Assembly: GCA_018823135.1 (NCBI GenBank) | Contig: JAHJJF010000106.1 | Coordinates: 1 to 59,775 of the forward strand | DNA from: Pseudomonadota bacterium | Lineage (GTDB): Bacteria > Desulfobacterota > Desulfobulbia > Desulfobulbales > CALZHT01 | Length of the DNA: 59,775 nucleotides | Direction of reading: 5' to 3' | Shown here: positions 8,224-16,809 of the stretch, in pieces | How the letters are laid out: every line of letters begins with the position of its first letter | Numbering within the stretch: the first letter of the stretch is position 1 | Notes under the pieces: generated by a model | What the model was told of the DNA's origin: nothing | Seen by the model: the letters and a program-made list of their open reading frames with translations, nothing else | Databases searched by the model: none | Position numbers and translations under genes: made by a program

Positions 8224-8910
8224 ATGATTGCCAAAAACAAGAAAAGAGTTCTGGTTATATATTATTCTTTTAGTGGCCAAACCAGCGGAGTCCTCTATCA
8301 GCTGGCGGCCGGATTAAGGAAGCAGGATGTTTCCGTTGTAATGGAAAAGATCAAACCTGTGGTCCCTGCAGGCTTTCCGCTGGACGGTTTTTTTTCTACA
8401 ATAAAGATGATGGTTTCAACTTTTTTCCGTGCAAGAGTTCCGATAAAACCATTATCCAAGGATTGCTGTAAACACTATGATCTTATAATCCTTGCCGGGC
8501 CGACATGGTCATATAACCCGAGCGGCCCGGTGCTTTCGCTTATTGACCGGGACGGAGAGCTGCTATTCGGTGGCAAAGAAATCATGCCGATCATTTCTTG
8601 CCGCGGCTACTGGCGCATGCACATGTGGGGACTCAAAAAGTTACTTGCCAGGTGCGGTGCAGAAATAACAAATCATATAGTTTTTTCGCATCCCAGTTCA
8701 GAGCCCTGGAGGACACTGGGGGTATTCTTGAAGATCGCCGGTAAAAATCCGGAACGTTCCGGATTAATCGGAAAATTTTACAAGCGTTACGGCCATTCAA
8801 AGGCCCAGATGGTGGAAGCCAGGCGTTTTGGGACAATGATCGGCGAGGTCCTGATGAAAGAGGGATCTGTTTCAAGTTTGAATTTCAGGACTCAAATCGC
8901 CTTGCCCTGA
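8224..8910 (+). CDS. flavodoxin-fold protein
   Basis: The 228-residue protein begins KKRVLVIYYSFSGQTSGV, a flavodoxin FMN phosphate-binding loop, and has YDLIILAGPTWSYNPSGPV around residues 84-103, matching the second FMN loop. The C-terminal ~80 residues are basic and lack a clear match. It may be an FMN-dependent oxidoreductase or electron carrier. Families sharing the fold include HemG-type protoporphyrinogen oxidase and the so-called dialkylresorcinol condensing enzyme-like proteins. No strong ribosome site precedes the ATG. A 20-bp perfect palindrome lies within the gene at 8746-8765. Confidence 0.7.
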   Translation: MIAKNKKRVLVIYYSFSGQTSGVLYQLAAGLRKQDVSVVMEKIKPVVPAGFPLDGFFSTIKMMVSTFFRARVPIKPLSKDCCKHYDLIILAGPTWSYNPSGPVLSLIDRDGELLFGGKEIMPIISCRGYWRMHMWGLKKLLARCGAEITNHIVFSHPSSEPWRTLGVFLKIAGKNPERSGLIGKFYKRYGHSKAQMVEARRFGTMIGEVLMKEGSVSSLNFRTQIALP

Positions 8911-8978
8911 TTGGAAAGAGATAAGTAACGAGTATATAGTGATGAATTTTTCGTCACTGGTCACTGGAGATAAAGATA

Positions 8979-9569
8979 ATGAGAAAGAAGATATTGATCG
9001 TATCCGCATTCATTGTTCAGTTGGTCGTATTGTTTTTTGGGCTTGGTTCCCCGCAGAGTGCCTTTGCCGAAAGAGATTCGCCAGCTAAAAATCAGCAAAT
9101 TGCTCAGGGAATAATCAAGGAAAATACCCCGGCGAGTTTTATCATCATTGATGAGACTGGAAAGGAAATACAGCTCTACACGGGAAGTGAAACAAAATAT
9201 GTTCCCAGTGACTTCCGGTCGAGAAAGGGCGATGAAGTTGCGGTCAGATACGGTCTTAAAAAAAGCCGCAAGGGAGAAATGGTTGCTGCGGTCACTCAGC
9301 TCCAGGTCATCCGGCCGGACCCAATCCGGAAAGACCCGAAGAATCCGGCTGTCGGCACAATTGTTGAGGCAGGAGAGAAGTTTTATAAAATTCAGTTTCC
9401 GGAAATCCAAGACCCCATGACCTATGATACGGCCAGAAGCACAAAATATATCCCTCAGGGGTGGAAACCTCAGGAGGGGGATAAGGTGAAAACCAATTAT
9501 AAGCGGGTGCCGTCCCGGTGGGGGAATTATTACGTGTATGCGATAATCAGGTTTGAAAAAGTAGAATAA
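8979..9569 (+). CDS. exported protein with two tandem beta-rich repeats
   Basis: The 196-residue product has a signal peptide ending near SAFA (about residue 30). The rest consists of two repeats of about 70 residues. Each starts GxIxE, carries a TKY[VI]P motif (SETKYVPSDF; RSTKYIPQGW), then a KGDEV/EGDKV turn, and ends in a hydrophobic strand (QLQVI; IIRFEKV). This looks like duplicated small beta-barrel or OB-like domains acting in the periplasm. No catalytic motif or named family was recognised. It is convergent with cobA, with a gap of only 4 bases. Confidence 0.65.
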   Translation: MRKKILIVSAFIVQLVVLFFGLGSPQSAFAERDSPAKNQQIAQGIIKENTPASFIIIDETGKEIQLYTGSETKYVPSDFRSRKGDEVAVRYGLKKSRKGEMVAAVTQLQVIRPDPIRKDPKNPAVGTIVEAGEKFYKIQFPEIQDPMTYDTARSTKYIPQGWKPQEGDKVKTNYKRVPSRWGNYYVYAIIRFEKVE

Positions 9570-9573
9570 CCGC

Positions 9574-10098
9574 TTACCATTCGATGCCTTTTCGCGCTTT
9601 GACGCCCTTGGAATATGGATGCTTTATTTCTTTCATTTCGGTAACCAGGTCTGCCTCGTTAACCAGTCCTGCTGACGCATCCCGGCCGGTAATGACAATA
9701 TTCAGGTGTTCCGGTCTGGCTCGAAGGAGTGCAATTGCCTCCGATTCATCGATTATTCCATAGGTGATGAGATAGGTCAGCTCATCAAGGATCACCAGAT
9801 CATAGGTAGCACTCATAATTTTTTCTTTTGCAAAATCCCAGGCAAGGCGCGCCGATTCAATGAGTTGCTTTTTGTCTTTGGCCTCCCAGGTAAATCCTTC
9901 ACCTTTCGAATGAAGCTCGATACATTCCGGGAAACAGGTGAGCGCCTTGGCCTCGCCGGTTTCCCATGGACCTTTTATAAACTGGACAATGCAAATTTTC
10001 TGATCATGGCCTGCGGCGCGAATCGCCTGCCCCAGTGCGGCAGTGGTTTTTCCTTTGCCGTTTCCCGTATAAATGAGGGTTAATCCGGTTTTTTTCAT
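9574..10098 (-). CDS. cobO: cob(I)alamin adenosyltransferase (CobA/CobO/BtuR)
   Basis: This enzyme transfers the 5'-deoxyadenosyl group of ATP to reduced corrinoids, giving adenosylcobalamin. The 174-residue length is usual for the family. The P-loop GNGKGKTTAALG is at about 12-23, VQFIKGPWETGE follows, VILDELTY is the second nucleotide-site motif, and ITGRDAS lies near the C-terminus. It stands alone here, though the cobalt/nickel importer 6 kb away may supply metal for corrinoids. Confidence 0.93.
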   Translation of the reverse strand: MKKTGLTLIYTGNGKGKTTAALGQAIRAAGHDQKICIVQFIKGPWETGEAKALTCFPECIELHSKGEGFTWEAKDKKQLIESARLAWDFAKEKIMSATYDLVILDELTYLITYGIIDESEAIALLRARPEHLNIVITGRDASAGLVNEADLVTEMKEIKHPYSKGVKARKGIEW

Positions 10099-10230
10099 AG
10101 CCCCTTATCCATTGTTGTTATCATTAAAAATATAAAAATTATCTTAACCGGGATTGGCCAAGAAACAAATTGCTTATAGCTTTATTTGTTGCATGATGTC
10201 ATATTCAGCGGCCGACAATATCCAAAGATA

Positions 10231-10260
10231 AGCCACGCCCTGCGACTTGGAATCGTGGCT
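10231..10260. repeat. short inverted repeat between cobO and the 10384 gene
   Basis: AGCCACG at 10231-10237 pairs with CGTGGCT at 10254-10260, a 7-bp stem with a 16-base loop. There is no U-run, so it is not a standard terminator. Its role is unknown. Confidence 0.35.
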
Positions 10261-10336
10261 GTCATAGACCGCCTGGACTCAATTATTAGCTGGAACTTGA
10301 AGTAGCTACTTGTTAATATGGCCGTGTTAATCATTT

Positions 10337-10357
10337 CAAATAATTTGATATATCAAA
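10337..10357. promoter_or_regulatory. palindromic AT element upstream of 10384 gene
   Basis: ATTTGATATATCAAAT is a perfect 16-bp palindrome (10343-10358) about 26 bases before the next start codon. The 21 bases at 10337-10357 match 4596-4616, upstream of dnaA, with one mismatch. It may be an operator; it resembles an FNR site but with a spacer two bases too short. Confidence 0.4.
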
Positions 10358-10383
10358 TAAATAATTGAATCACGAGGTGTCAA

Positions 10384-10674
10384 ATGGCTACTGTAGGTAT
10401 GTCACGCGTAGGAAGATGCAAGTGCTGTGGCAGGACGGACACACTCTGGTATTACAAACAAAGAAATGTCTTTCTCTGTCCGCAATGTGAAAAATCAGAC
10501 TTTGATAAAAAGGATTCTCTTAGGAAAATCCTCAGAGTTGTTTTTTTTGTGATTGCTGCCCTTGTCGCCGGGGCATTGTACATGGGATTAGGCATGGAGG
10601 CGGGTGTTCTTGATACTGTGAAAACGTCGGTCGGCACCATTGCTGAGCCCATAAAAACCTTAATCAACAAGTGA
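10384..10674 (+). CDS. small zinc-ribbon membrane protein
   Basis: The 96-residue product has an N-terminal zinc ribbon (CKCCGRTDTLWYY ... VFLCPQCEK, two CxxC pairs about 18 residues apart) and one transmembrane segment (VVFFVIAALVAGALYMGLG, about 56-75). The C-terminal tail of about 20 residues is amphipathic. No family was recognised. GAGG at 10374-10377 is a plausible ribosome site. It sits alone between oppositely oriented genes, with a palindromic element in its leader. Confidence 0.65.
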   Translation: MATVGMSRVGRCKCCGRTDTLWYYKQRNVFLCPQCEKSDFDKKDSLRKILRVVFFVIAALVAGALYMGLGMEAGVLDTVKTSVGTIAEPIKTLINK

Positions 10675-10695
10675 TGAAATTGTAACACATTGATT

Positions 10696-10735
10696 TCATT
10701 GAGTTATTTCTTTATAATATGTTGATTTTGTGTGG
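10696..10735. repeat. 40-bp direct repeat, copy 1
   Basis: It matches 11886-11925 at about 33 of 40 positions in direct orientation (common core GAGTTATT...TAAT.TGTTGAT). The two copies bracket the Gfo/Idh/MocA gene. Confidence 0.6.
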
Positions 10736-10755
10736 TGGACCTTTTGCTACAGCGG

Positions 10756-10769
10756 CTTTTCGAAGTCTC
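10756..10769. repeat. 14-bp inverted repeat, left arm
   Basis: CTTTTCGAAGTCTC here is the exact reverse complement of GAGACTTCGAAAAG at 11863-11876. The pair flanks the gene at 10806-11786, inside the 40-bp direct repeats. Confidence 0.65.
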
Positions 10770-10805
10770 GTGAATTTTTTATACCCTGGCGGTGTACTCG
10801 CTTGC

Positions 10806-11786
10806 CTACGAGCCCAGCCCATCAATAATTGACACCCATTTATCTTCCAGTGCGGATTGGCGGCATGCATCGCAGATTCTGACCGCGGCAAGGCCATCTT
10901 CTCCGGGAATGGGATTGGGGCCTTTTCCCTGTAAGAATTTGTGCCAATCTTTAAGCAGCGGCACAATGGTTGAAACCTGTTTGGCATGGGGGAGTTGAGT
11001 TATTGTTGCTTCTTTGATGAACTCCATGAATCCGTGCACCTGGTCCCCTTGTAACTGCCCTTTGGAACCCACGAATTCATATCGTCCGGCGCGGGCCGGA
11101 CCGACCTTGCTCGCATCCATTGTTCCAACGAGGTTTTTCTCCATCTCAATCTGTGCGGTAAAGAGATTTTCGAGTTTTGTGTTATCCCGACAAAACATCG
11201 AAGCCCGGACACGGGTAATTTCTCGTCCGGTTACAAACCGCAAGGCGTCGAACATATGAACCGCGGTATGGAGAATGACTCCGCCGCCTGCAATATTCTC
11301 ATCGTCGAGCCAGCGATGAAGCGCTTTTTCCAGGCGCTGATTCGTATAGAAGGAATAGAGTTCGCCTGCTTTAGGAAGCTCGTGTTTCAGTGCCTTGATA
11401 GTCGCATTGTAACGCAATGTATGACCCACGGTAAGCGGGGTGTTGTTTGAGCTGAACAGGTTGACTATCTGTTCAGCTTCAGTAGTATTTATGGCTAAAG
11501 GTTTTTCAATGAGAAGTGGCTTTTGGGCTGTGCTGCATGCTTTGGCAATTTCAAGGTTGAGATTTGGCGGGGTGGCGGCGATTATTGCTTCTACCCGAGG
11601 ATCGCTGATTAAATCTCGCCATTCGCCATGCCAGTCTGCATTCCATTGTGCAGCCTGGTCAAGACCGACAAGGGAACGCCTGCTGATTGCGGTCAACCGG
11701 AAGCAGTCAAGATCATTTATGATATGATTTGCATAGCGGGCGCCGTGACGTCCGGTGCCGATTATGCCGACATTAATCGGGTTCAT
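10806..11786 (-). CDS. Gfo/Idh/MocA family NAD(P)-dependent oxidoreductase
   Basis: The 326-residue protein has an N-terminal Rossmann fold (NVGIIGTGRHGARYANHI), a central IEKPLAINTTEAEQI containing the catalytic EKP lysine, and the C-terminal alpha/beta domain with GGGVILHTAVHMFDALRF carrying the expected His/Asp. The family oxidises or reduces sugar or cyclitol derivatives with NAD(P). The substrate cannot be predicted. It is a single gene with no operon partner, bounded by inverted and direct repeats on both sides, which may point to acquisition as a unit. Confidence 0.88.
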   Translation of the reverse strand: MNPINVGIIGTGRHGARYANHIINDLDCFRLTAISRRSLVGLDQAAQWNADWHGEWRDLISDPRVEAIIAATPPNLNLEIAKACSTAQKPLLIEKPLAINTTEAEQIVNLFSSNNTPLTVGHTLRYNATIKALKHELPKAGELYSFYTNQRLEKALHRWLDDENIAGGGVILHTAVHMFDALRFVTGREITRVRASMFCRDNTKLENLFTAQIEMEKNLVGTMDASKVGPARAGRYEFVGSKGQLQGDQVHGFMEFIKEATITQLPHAKQVSTIVPLLKDWHKFLQGKGPNPIPGEDGLAAVRICDACRQSALEDKWVSIIDGLGS

Positions 11787-11862
11787 AGGTTTGAAAATCA
11801 GAATACAGTAATAAAAGTTGTACGATATTATTTTTGATGAAATCGTACATAGCGATTGCCAA

Positions 11863-11876
11863 GAGACTTCGAAAAG
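11863..11876. repeat. 14-bp inverted repeat, right arm
   Basis: GAGACTTCGAAAAG is the exact reverse complement of 10756-10769. Confidence 0.65.
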
Positions 11877-11885
11877 ACTGATGAC

Positions 11886-11925
11886 TCATCGAGTTATTGC
11901 CTTGTAATGTGTTGATATTGTGTTG
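11886..11925. repeat. 40-bp direct repeat, copy 2
   Basis: This is the second copy of the repeat at 10696-10735, in the same orientation and outside the inverted-repeat arm. Confidence 0.6.
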
Positions 11926-11961
11926 AAAGATCTTTATCTTCTGCAATTTTTCAGGGACCCA

Positions 11962-13794
11962 TCACTTATCATTCTTTCGTAGTGCTGCCGGCGACCAGGC
12001 GCCGGACTGAAATTTGGCAATCTGCCGGAGATAGAATTCCCGGTTGGCGGGATCGCGGGCCATGGCTTTTTCTTCGGTTTTGACTGCCAGATTGGTGTAT
12101 CCGTTAGCCCAGTAAGCTCCGGCCAGGGAGTCAAGAATGTACCCTTGAGATTTTATGGTGGAGGCCGATTCCGCAAGCTCTAAGGCTCGCGCGGGGTCGA
12201 GAAAGGATTCGTCCTCGGCAGTGATCAGCAGCCAGGCCAGATTGTTTAATACTTCGGGGTTATACGGAGCAAGTTCCAGGGCTTTTTCATAAGCGGCAAT
12301 TGCCTCGCCATAGTGTTTTCTTTCAAGCTGAAGGTCGCCCAGGAGGTGACGCCACGCGGATTTTTGCGGTTCTTCGCGGATTTTCTGTCTGATTGCGGCT
12401 TCGGCAAATTTTTCCCGGGTGGGCCCCTCCATGAGGGTTGTCGGCATCTTCCACATGAAAAAGGCACCACTGGTTAAGGTGAGCAGAAAGATGAGGAGGG
12501 CGCCGTAGACTTTTCGGTGATGTCGTTTAATATGGATCTTGTTGCTCTCACATTTTTCAAGAAAATCCACCCGTTGCCCGATGCTGAAATGATGCCAGCT
12601 GGGAACATCACGGATATTGCCGCTCAGCACGCTGATCTTTTCAAGGACCCGGGTGAGGGGAGCGCTGCCGCCCATGACTGCAAGTGCATGGAGGTCGGCC
12701 TGGCGTTCAAAATTCCGCATGAAAAATCCGAACACATACCGGAAATAAACAATCATCAGAATAAATAAAGGGACGGAGCCCCACAGGGACAGAGCGGTTG
12801 CCGGTTCTTTGCCGGATAGCTGGAGGAGCTTGTAGAAGAGTTCTGAATTCAACAGCAGGTAGAGGATTGGGTAGAGGCTTATCTGGGCAAGGAGGCCGAA
12901 TCCTAAGAAGAGAAAGATATACAATTGCAGGTGATACCGTTTGGCATGGCCGATTTCATGGGCCAGGACCGCCTCGGTTTCTTCTATGGACATGGATTCA
13001 AGAAGGGCCGGAGTGACCAGGAGATATCTGAATTTTTTGACGATCCCCATTATGCCTGCAGTGATGATCCTTCCCTCAAAAAGCGGCCAGAGCATGATGT
13101 TCGCATACCCAAGCCCCTGACGCTTGCAGAAATTTTCCAGATGGTCTCTGAGGTCGCTTTTGGGTAAGGGGGTGCAACCCCAGAGGCGGATGACGATTGC
13201 CGGGAAGACGGTTGCAAGTACAAGGAAAAAGCCCAGAATAATAATCGATTCCCCCCAGGAGGAGGCAAGGATTTTCTGTAAACCCGGAGATGGCGCGAGG
13301 AGCAGTAAATCAGAAAAAAAAGAAATTAAAAGCCAGGGGAGGATGATTGATAAATTGGTTTTCAGATTGCTGATAACGATTGAGCTTTTTCCGGAGGATC
13401 GCTCAAAAATACGCTGATAACTCTTAATCGATGCATGCCAGGTCAAGGAAAGATAGCAGTGAAAGAGAATGATGCCGCCGAGATCAATCAGCACCGGTAA
13501 TTGTCCGGTAAATGGCAGCTTGGCAATGTAGTATTTGAAATCAAGGAAATATACGTCAATTGCCAGGGATGCAATGGCCAGAATTGCAAGTTTCTGTTCG
13601 GCTGAGAAGTATTGCGCTGCGCTCGCCATTGATTTGCCGGCAAACCATCGCCGAGCCGCCAGGTGATAAAGAAAGCCCTTCAGTACAAAGATAAACAGAG
13701 CGATATTTAATGGGGTTTGCGGCGTGTCGGGTACGGTATTTGTCGTCAGGATAAGAATTACGACGAGAAGATATATGAGATTATTGTAGATCAA
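11962..13794 (-). CDS. membrane M48-family zinc metallopeptidase with C-terminal TPR repeats
   Basis: The 610-residue protein has several N-terminal membrane segments, then the zinc-site motif HEIGH at about 279-283 and a downstream ERQAD (Glu at about 364), the third ligand. This matches HtpX/Ste24-type M48 peptidases, which degrade misfolded or damaged membrane proteins. Further membrane helices follow. The last ~150 residues are TPR-like (HYGEAIAAYEKALELAPYNPEVLNNLAWLL, split here across two helices), a probable protein-docking module. It is transcribed alone. The fusion of M48 and TPR is known, but the substrate is unclear. Confidence 0.85.
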   Translation of the reverse strand: MIYNNLIYLLVVILILTTNTVPDTPQTPLNIALFIFVLKGFLYHLAARRWFAGKSMASAAQYFSAEQKLAILAIASLAIDVYFLDFKYYIAKLPFTGQLPVLIDLGGIILFHCYLSLTWHASIKSYQRIFERSSGKSSIVISNLKTNLSIILPWLLISFFSDLLLLAPSPGLQKILASSWGESIIILGFFLVLATVFPAIVIRLWGCTPLPKSDLRDHLENFCKRQGLGYANIMLWPLFEGRIITAGIMGIVKKFRYLLVTPALLESMSIEETEAVLAHEIGHAKRYHLQLYIFLFLGFGLLAQISLYPILYLLLNSELFYKLLQLSGKEPATALSLWGSVPLFILMIVYFRYVFGFFMRNFERQADLHALAVMGGSAPLTRVLEKISVLSGNIRDVPSWHHFSIGQRVDFLEKCESNKIHIKRHHRKVYGALLIFLLTLTSGAFFMWKMPTTLMEGPTREKFAEAAIRQKIREEPQKSAWRHLLGDLQLERKHYGEAIAAYEKALELAPYNPEVLNNLAWLLITAEDESFLDPARALELAESASTIKSQGYILDSLAGAYWANGYTNLAVKTEEKAMARDPANREFYLRQIAKFQSGAWSPAALRKNDK

Positions 13795-13924
13795 TGTTCT
13801 TTCCTTAAAGTTTGTTTACGGACAAGCTCTTAATGTAATTTTGGGGCGGGCCGGTAACTGTAATATAGTAATACCATTAAAGAGAACCAAGTGGGATTTT
13901 TGTTCCCGAGGCAATGCCGACGGA

Positions 13925-14794
13925 TTAAATGCCAAAGCGGGATGTGGCAGCGAGGAGTGAGTTGTGGCGACGGTGATGGGTTAACAGTTTTTCGAGACTC
14001 TGTTCTGTCAGGATGTTGTTTTCTATGAAAAATTCACCGAGTTTCTTCTGAAGCGTTTTCTGCATAAACAGAATGGTTTTAACCTGTTTTACGTTCAACA
14101 ATCCGAGATTTAACGCAGATCTGCCAAAGGGCCGGTCAAAAGTCCGGTGTTTAAGGATCAAATGTATATCATCGTTGGTCAACCAGCCGAATTTCAGGCA
14201 AAGCTCGCCGACTCGCGGCCGCATTGTTTTTTGCCATACAAGGGCCTGGATAATATTCCTGAAGTTAATTACTCCGGAATAATATAAATAATGGCCCAGC
14301 AGGAGTTTACGTTGGGGAATGACACCTTTGTAAAACGTGTCAGCCGTGCTGCATGAATTATTGAAATGCGTCTGATGGGCAGAGTCGTTTTTCTTGTTGA
14401 AAGATTGACTGTTGAAGGGGTTTGTCGGTCTGGCCGTTCTCCGCATAGTGTGCGGAGGGGTTTGTCGCGCCTGTTTTTTCCCCTGAGATGATTTTCTTGC
14501 AGTTCTCTGGTTTGATGCGGTAAGCCGGAAACCGTTTTCTCTGGCGTCCAGATATTTCAAGAGATTCTCGTAGGCGGTCTGGACGTGAGTGAAGCGGACC
14601 GCATTTCTTGCCTGGGCTAATTCTCCCCGGGTTGCAGCCATGTCCGGATGGGTCTCACGGGCCTTGTTCCTGTATGCGGATTTGATTCCCGAAAGCTGGA
14701 GGTATTCAAGGAAATCGTGTGAAAGGTCAAGGTCGAAGCCGAAAAGAATTCGGCAGGAACGATAGAGCTCGCTTTCAGCAACTATCATTGTCAT
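13925..14794 (-). CDS. J-domain protein with C-terminal GspE/MshE N-domain-like repeats
   Basis: The 289-residue product has a J-like N-terminus: IKSAYRNKARETHPD gives the HPD motif at about 49-51, which in DnaJ proteins stimulates DnaK. A basic, Ser/Gln-rich linker (about 90-150) follows. The C-terminal half has repeated helical units (LLLGHYLYYSGVINFRNIIQAL; VGELCLKFGWLTNDDIHLIL; LGEFFIENNILTEQSLEKLL). The G-x(2)-L-x(5-6)-G-x-[IL]-T/N pattern resembles N-terminal domains of type II secretion/MSHA ATPases, some of which bind c-di-GMP. AAGGGG precedes the ATG at a good distance. The role is unknown; a DnaK co-chaperone with a regulatory ligand-binding tail is an inference. Confidence 0.7.
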   Translation of the reverse strand: MTMIVAESELYRSCRILFGFDLDLSHDFLEYLQLSGIKSAYRNKARETHPDMAATRGELAQARNAVRFTHVQTAYENLLKYLDARENGFRLTASNQRTARKSSQGKKQARQTPPHTMRRTARPTNPFNSQSFNKKNDSAHQTHFNNSCSTADTFYKGVIPQRKLLLGHYLYYSGVINFRNIIQALVWQKTMRPRVGELCLKFGWLTNDDIHLILKHRTFDRPFGRSALNLGLLNVKQVKTILFMQKTLQKKLGEFFIENNILTEQSLEKLLTHHRRHNSLLAATSRFGI

Positions 14795-15122
14795 CTGAAA
14801 CCCCTTAATAAAGAAAAAAACAGGATCACTATATAAGATTTGAGGAAAGGGGAATTACTATGTAGTAATATATGCATAGTTTGAGTCGAATGCCCTTGAT
14901 TAGATGATTTGGATAAAGGCAACAGACCATAAAAAAGTTAGTATTTTATAGCATATTCATGAGGGAAAATAAATAGTTAAATTATAGTTTCAGCCTGGAA
15001 GGCGCGTGAAAAAGGTGGATTTCCGGCAAATCAATCCTCCCGGAATTACTTGATTGTCTCTCAAAGCCGGATTTGAGAGGTGGAGGTAGTCCTCAGGGAT
15101 TTTTTTTCAAGGAGTGAGCGAG
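14795..15122. other. intergenic leader of pgi
   Basis: This 328-base gap separates two divergent genes. It is AT-rich in the first 200 bases. A perfect hairpin CTCTCAAA-N6-TTTGAGAG lies at 15058-15079, about 43 bases before the pgi start and without a following U-run, so it is probably in the 5' leader. No gene was seen. Confidence 0.4.
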
Positions 15123-16751
15123 ATGCAGACAAACAACAAGGGCCTGAGTGATTTGGCGGTTTTCACAGAATTGCAAAAACAGGCGGCATCACCCTATGAT
15201 CTCACCGTTTCCGGGGCCCTGCGCCCTGAAAGGGTCTCTTCCTGTATATGCCGGGCTTCCGGCCTTGATGTATTATATGGCACCCAGCGGGTGGATGATG
15301 CTGTCCTTGAGAACCTCCAGAAAATTGCGGATGAAAGTAATGCAGTGGATCAATTTCTCCGGATGAAAAAGGGTGAGGTGATTAATCGCATAGAGGGCCA
15401 TGACAGTGAGAATCGAATGGTTCTGCACACCGCCATGCGGGATGTCTTTGCTGACCAGCCGTACAATCTCGAAGCCACTTCCAAAGCCAGGGAGGAACTG
15501 GATAAGCTTGCATCGTTTCTTGATGATCTTGAAAACGGACGTATCAGGAATGCAAAAAATGAAACTGTCACCGGGTTAATCAATATTGGAATCGGCGGCT
15601 CCGACCTTGGGCCGCGGGCGGTTTATCTCGCCCTGGAGGCCTATCGGCTTCCGGAAAGAAAGGTGTATTTCATCTCCAATGTCGATCCCGATGATGCAGC
15701 GGAAGTTCTGTCAAAAGTTGATTTATCAAGAACCATCGTCAATGTCGTCTCAAAGAGCGGCACCACCCTGGAGACCCTTACCAATGAAGAGTTTGTCAAG
15801 GTGGCCTATGTGAAAGCGGGGCTGGATCCAGCCAGGCATTTTGTCGCTGTTACCGGCAAGGGCAGTCCCATGGACAATCCGGAAAAATATCTCCGGGCTT
15901 TTTATATGTTCGATTATGTCGGCGGTCGGTACAGCGTCACTTCCATGGTGGGCGCGGTAATGCTGGGGTTTGCCCTTGGGCTTGAGGCCTTTATGGAATT
16001 TTTAAAAGGCGCTAACAGTATGGATATTGCTGCGGAACACCGGCAGATCAAAAATAACCCCGCACTGCTGCTGGCGGTGCTTGGAATCTGGAACCGGAAT
16101 TTTCTGGGCAACCACACCCTTGCAATTCTTCCATACAGCCAGGCCCTGGTGAGATTCACTGCCCATCTGCAGCAATGTGACATGGAAAGCAATGGCAAGT
16201 CCTGCGCAAGAAATGGTGTTCGAGTCAGCCATGATACCGGGCCGATTATCTGGGGCGAGCCAGGCACCAACGGTCAGCATGCCTTTTATCAACTTATCCA
16301 TCAGGGGACAACCGTTGTGCCGGTGGAGTTTGTCGGTTTTCGGGAAAACCAGCGGCAACAGGATATTTTAATTAACGGCACCTATTCCCAGGAAAAACTT
16401 CTGGCAAATCTGCTGGCCCAGTCAATGGCCCTTGCAACCGGAAAAAACAGTGATAATCCTAACCGGGAATTTCAGGGGAATAGGCCAAACACTATTATTC
16501 TGGGCGATAAACTTGATTCGTTTTGTATGGGGGCGCTCCTTGCCTTGTATGAGGCAAAGATTGTATTCCAGGGGTTTATCTGGAATATAAATTCCTTTGA
16601 TCAGGAAGGCGTACAGCTGGGCAAGGTGCTGGCCAACCGGCTGCTGGACCATTTTTCCGGCCTGCGTCAGGATCAGGATTATAATGGCGAAGAGGATGAC
16701 CCGCTCGGCTGGGCGATGATGAAGGCGGCCGGGGTGCTTCCGGGTAAATGA
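15123..16751 (+). CDS. pgi: glucose-6-phosphate isomerase
   Basis: This enzyme interconverts glucose-6-phosphate and fructose-6-phosphate in glycolysis and gluconeogenesis. The 542-residue length is normal. Diagnostic segments are IGIGGSDLGPRAVYLAL, VVSKSGTTLETLTNE (sugar-phosphate loop), GGRYSVTSMVG (PGI signature region) and GTNGQHAFYQLIHQG (signature 2 region with catalytic His). I prefer the ATG at 15123 over the GTG at 15114 because AAGGAG ends 9 bases before it. Confidence 0.96.
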   Translation: MQTNNKGLSDLAVFTELQKQAASPYDLTVSGALRPERVSSCICRASGLDVLYGTQRVDDAVLENLQKIADESNAVDQFLRMKKGEVINRIEGHDSENRMVLHTAMRDVFADQPYNLEATSKAREELDKLASFLDDLENGRIRNAKNETVTGLINIGIGGSDLGPRAVYLALEAYRLPERKVYFISNVDPDDAAEVLSKVDLSRTIVNVVSKSGTTLETLTNEEFVKVAYVKAGLDPARHFVAVTGKGSPMDNPEKYLRAFYMFDYVGGRYSVTSMVGAVMLGFALGLEAFMEFLKGANSMDIAAEHRQIKNNPALLLAVLGIWNRNFLGNHTLAILPYSQALVRFTAHLQQCDMESNGKSCARNGVRVSHDTGPIIWGEPGTNGQHAFYQLIHQGTTVVPVEFVGFRENQRQQDILINGTYSQEKLLANLLAQSMALATGKNSDNPNREFQGNRPNTIILGDKLDSFCMGALLALYEAKIVFQGFIWNINSFDQEGVQLGKVLANRLLDHFSGLRQDQDYNGEEDDPLGWAMMKAAGVLPGK

Positions 16752-16809
16752 GCTGCGACTTCGATCTTAACTTGGTAACCGGGGGCGGAGCAGTAAAGTT
16801 CGTGCTTAT

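Noticed and set aside
10337-10358. Standard FNR site
   Set aside because: The palindrome has only two bases between TTGAT and ATCAA; FNR requires four.
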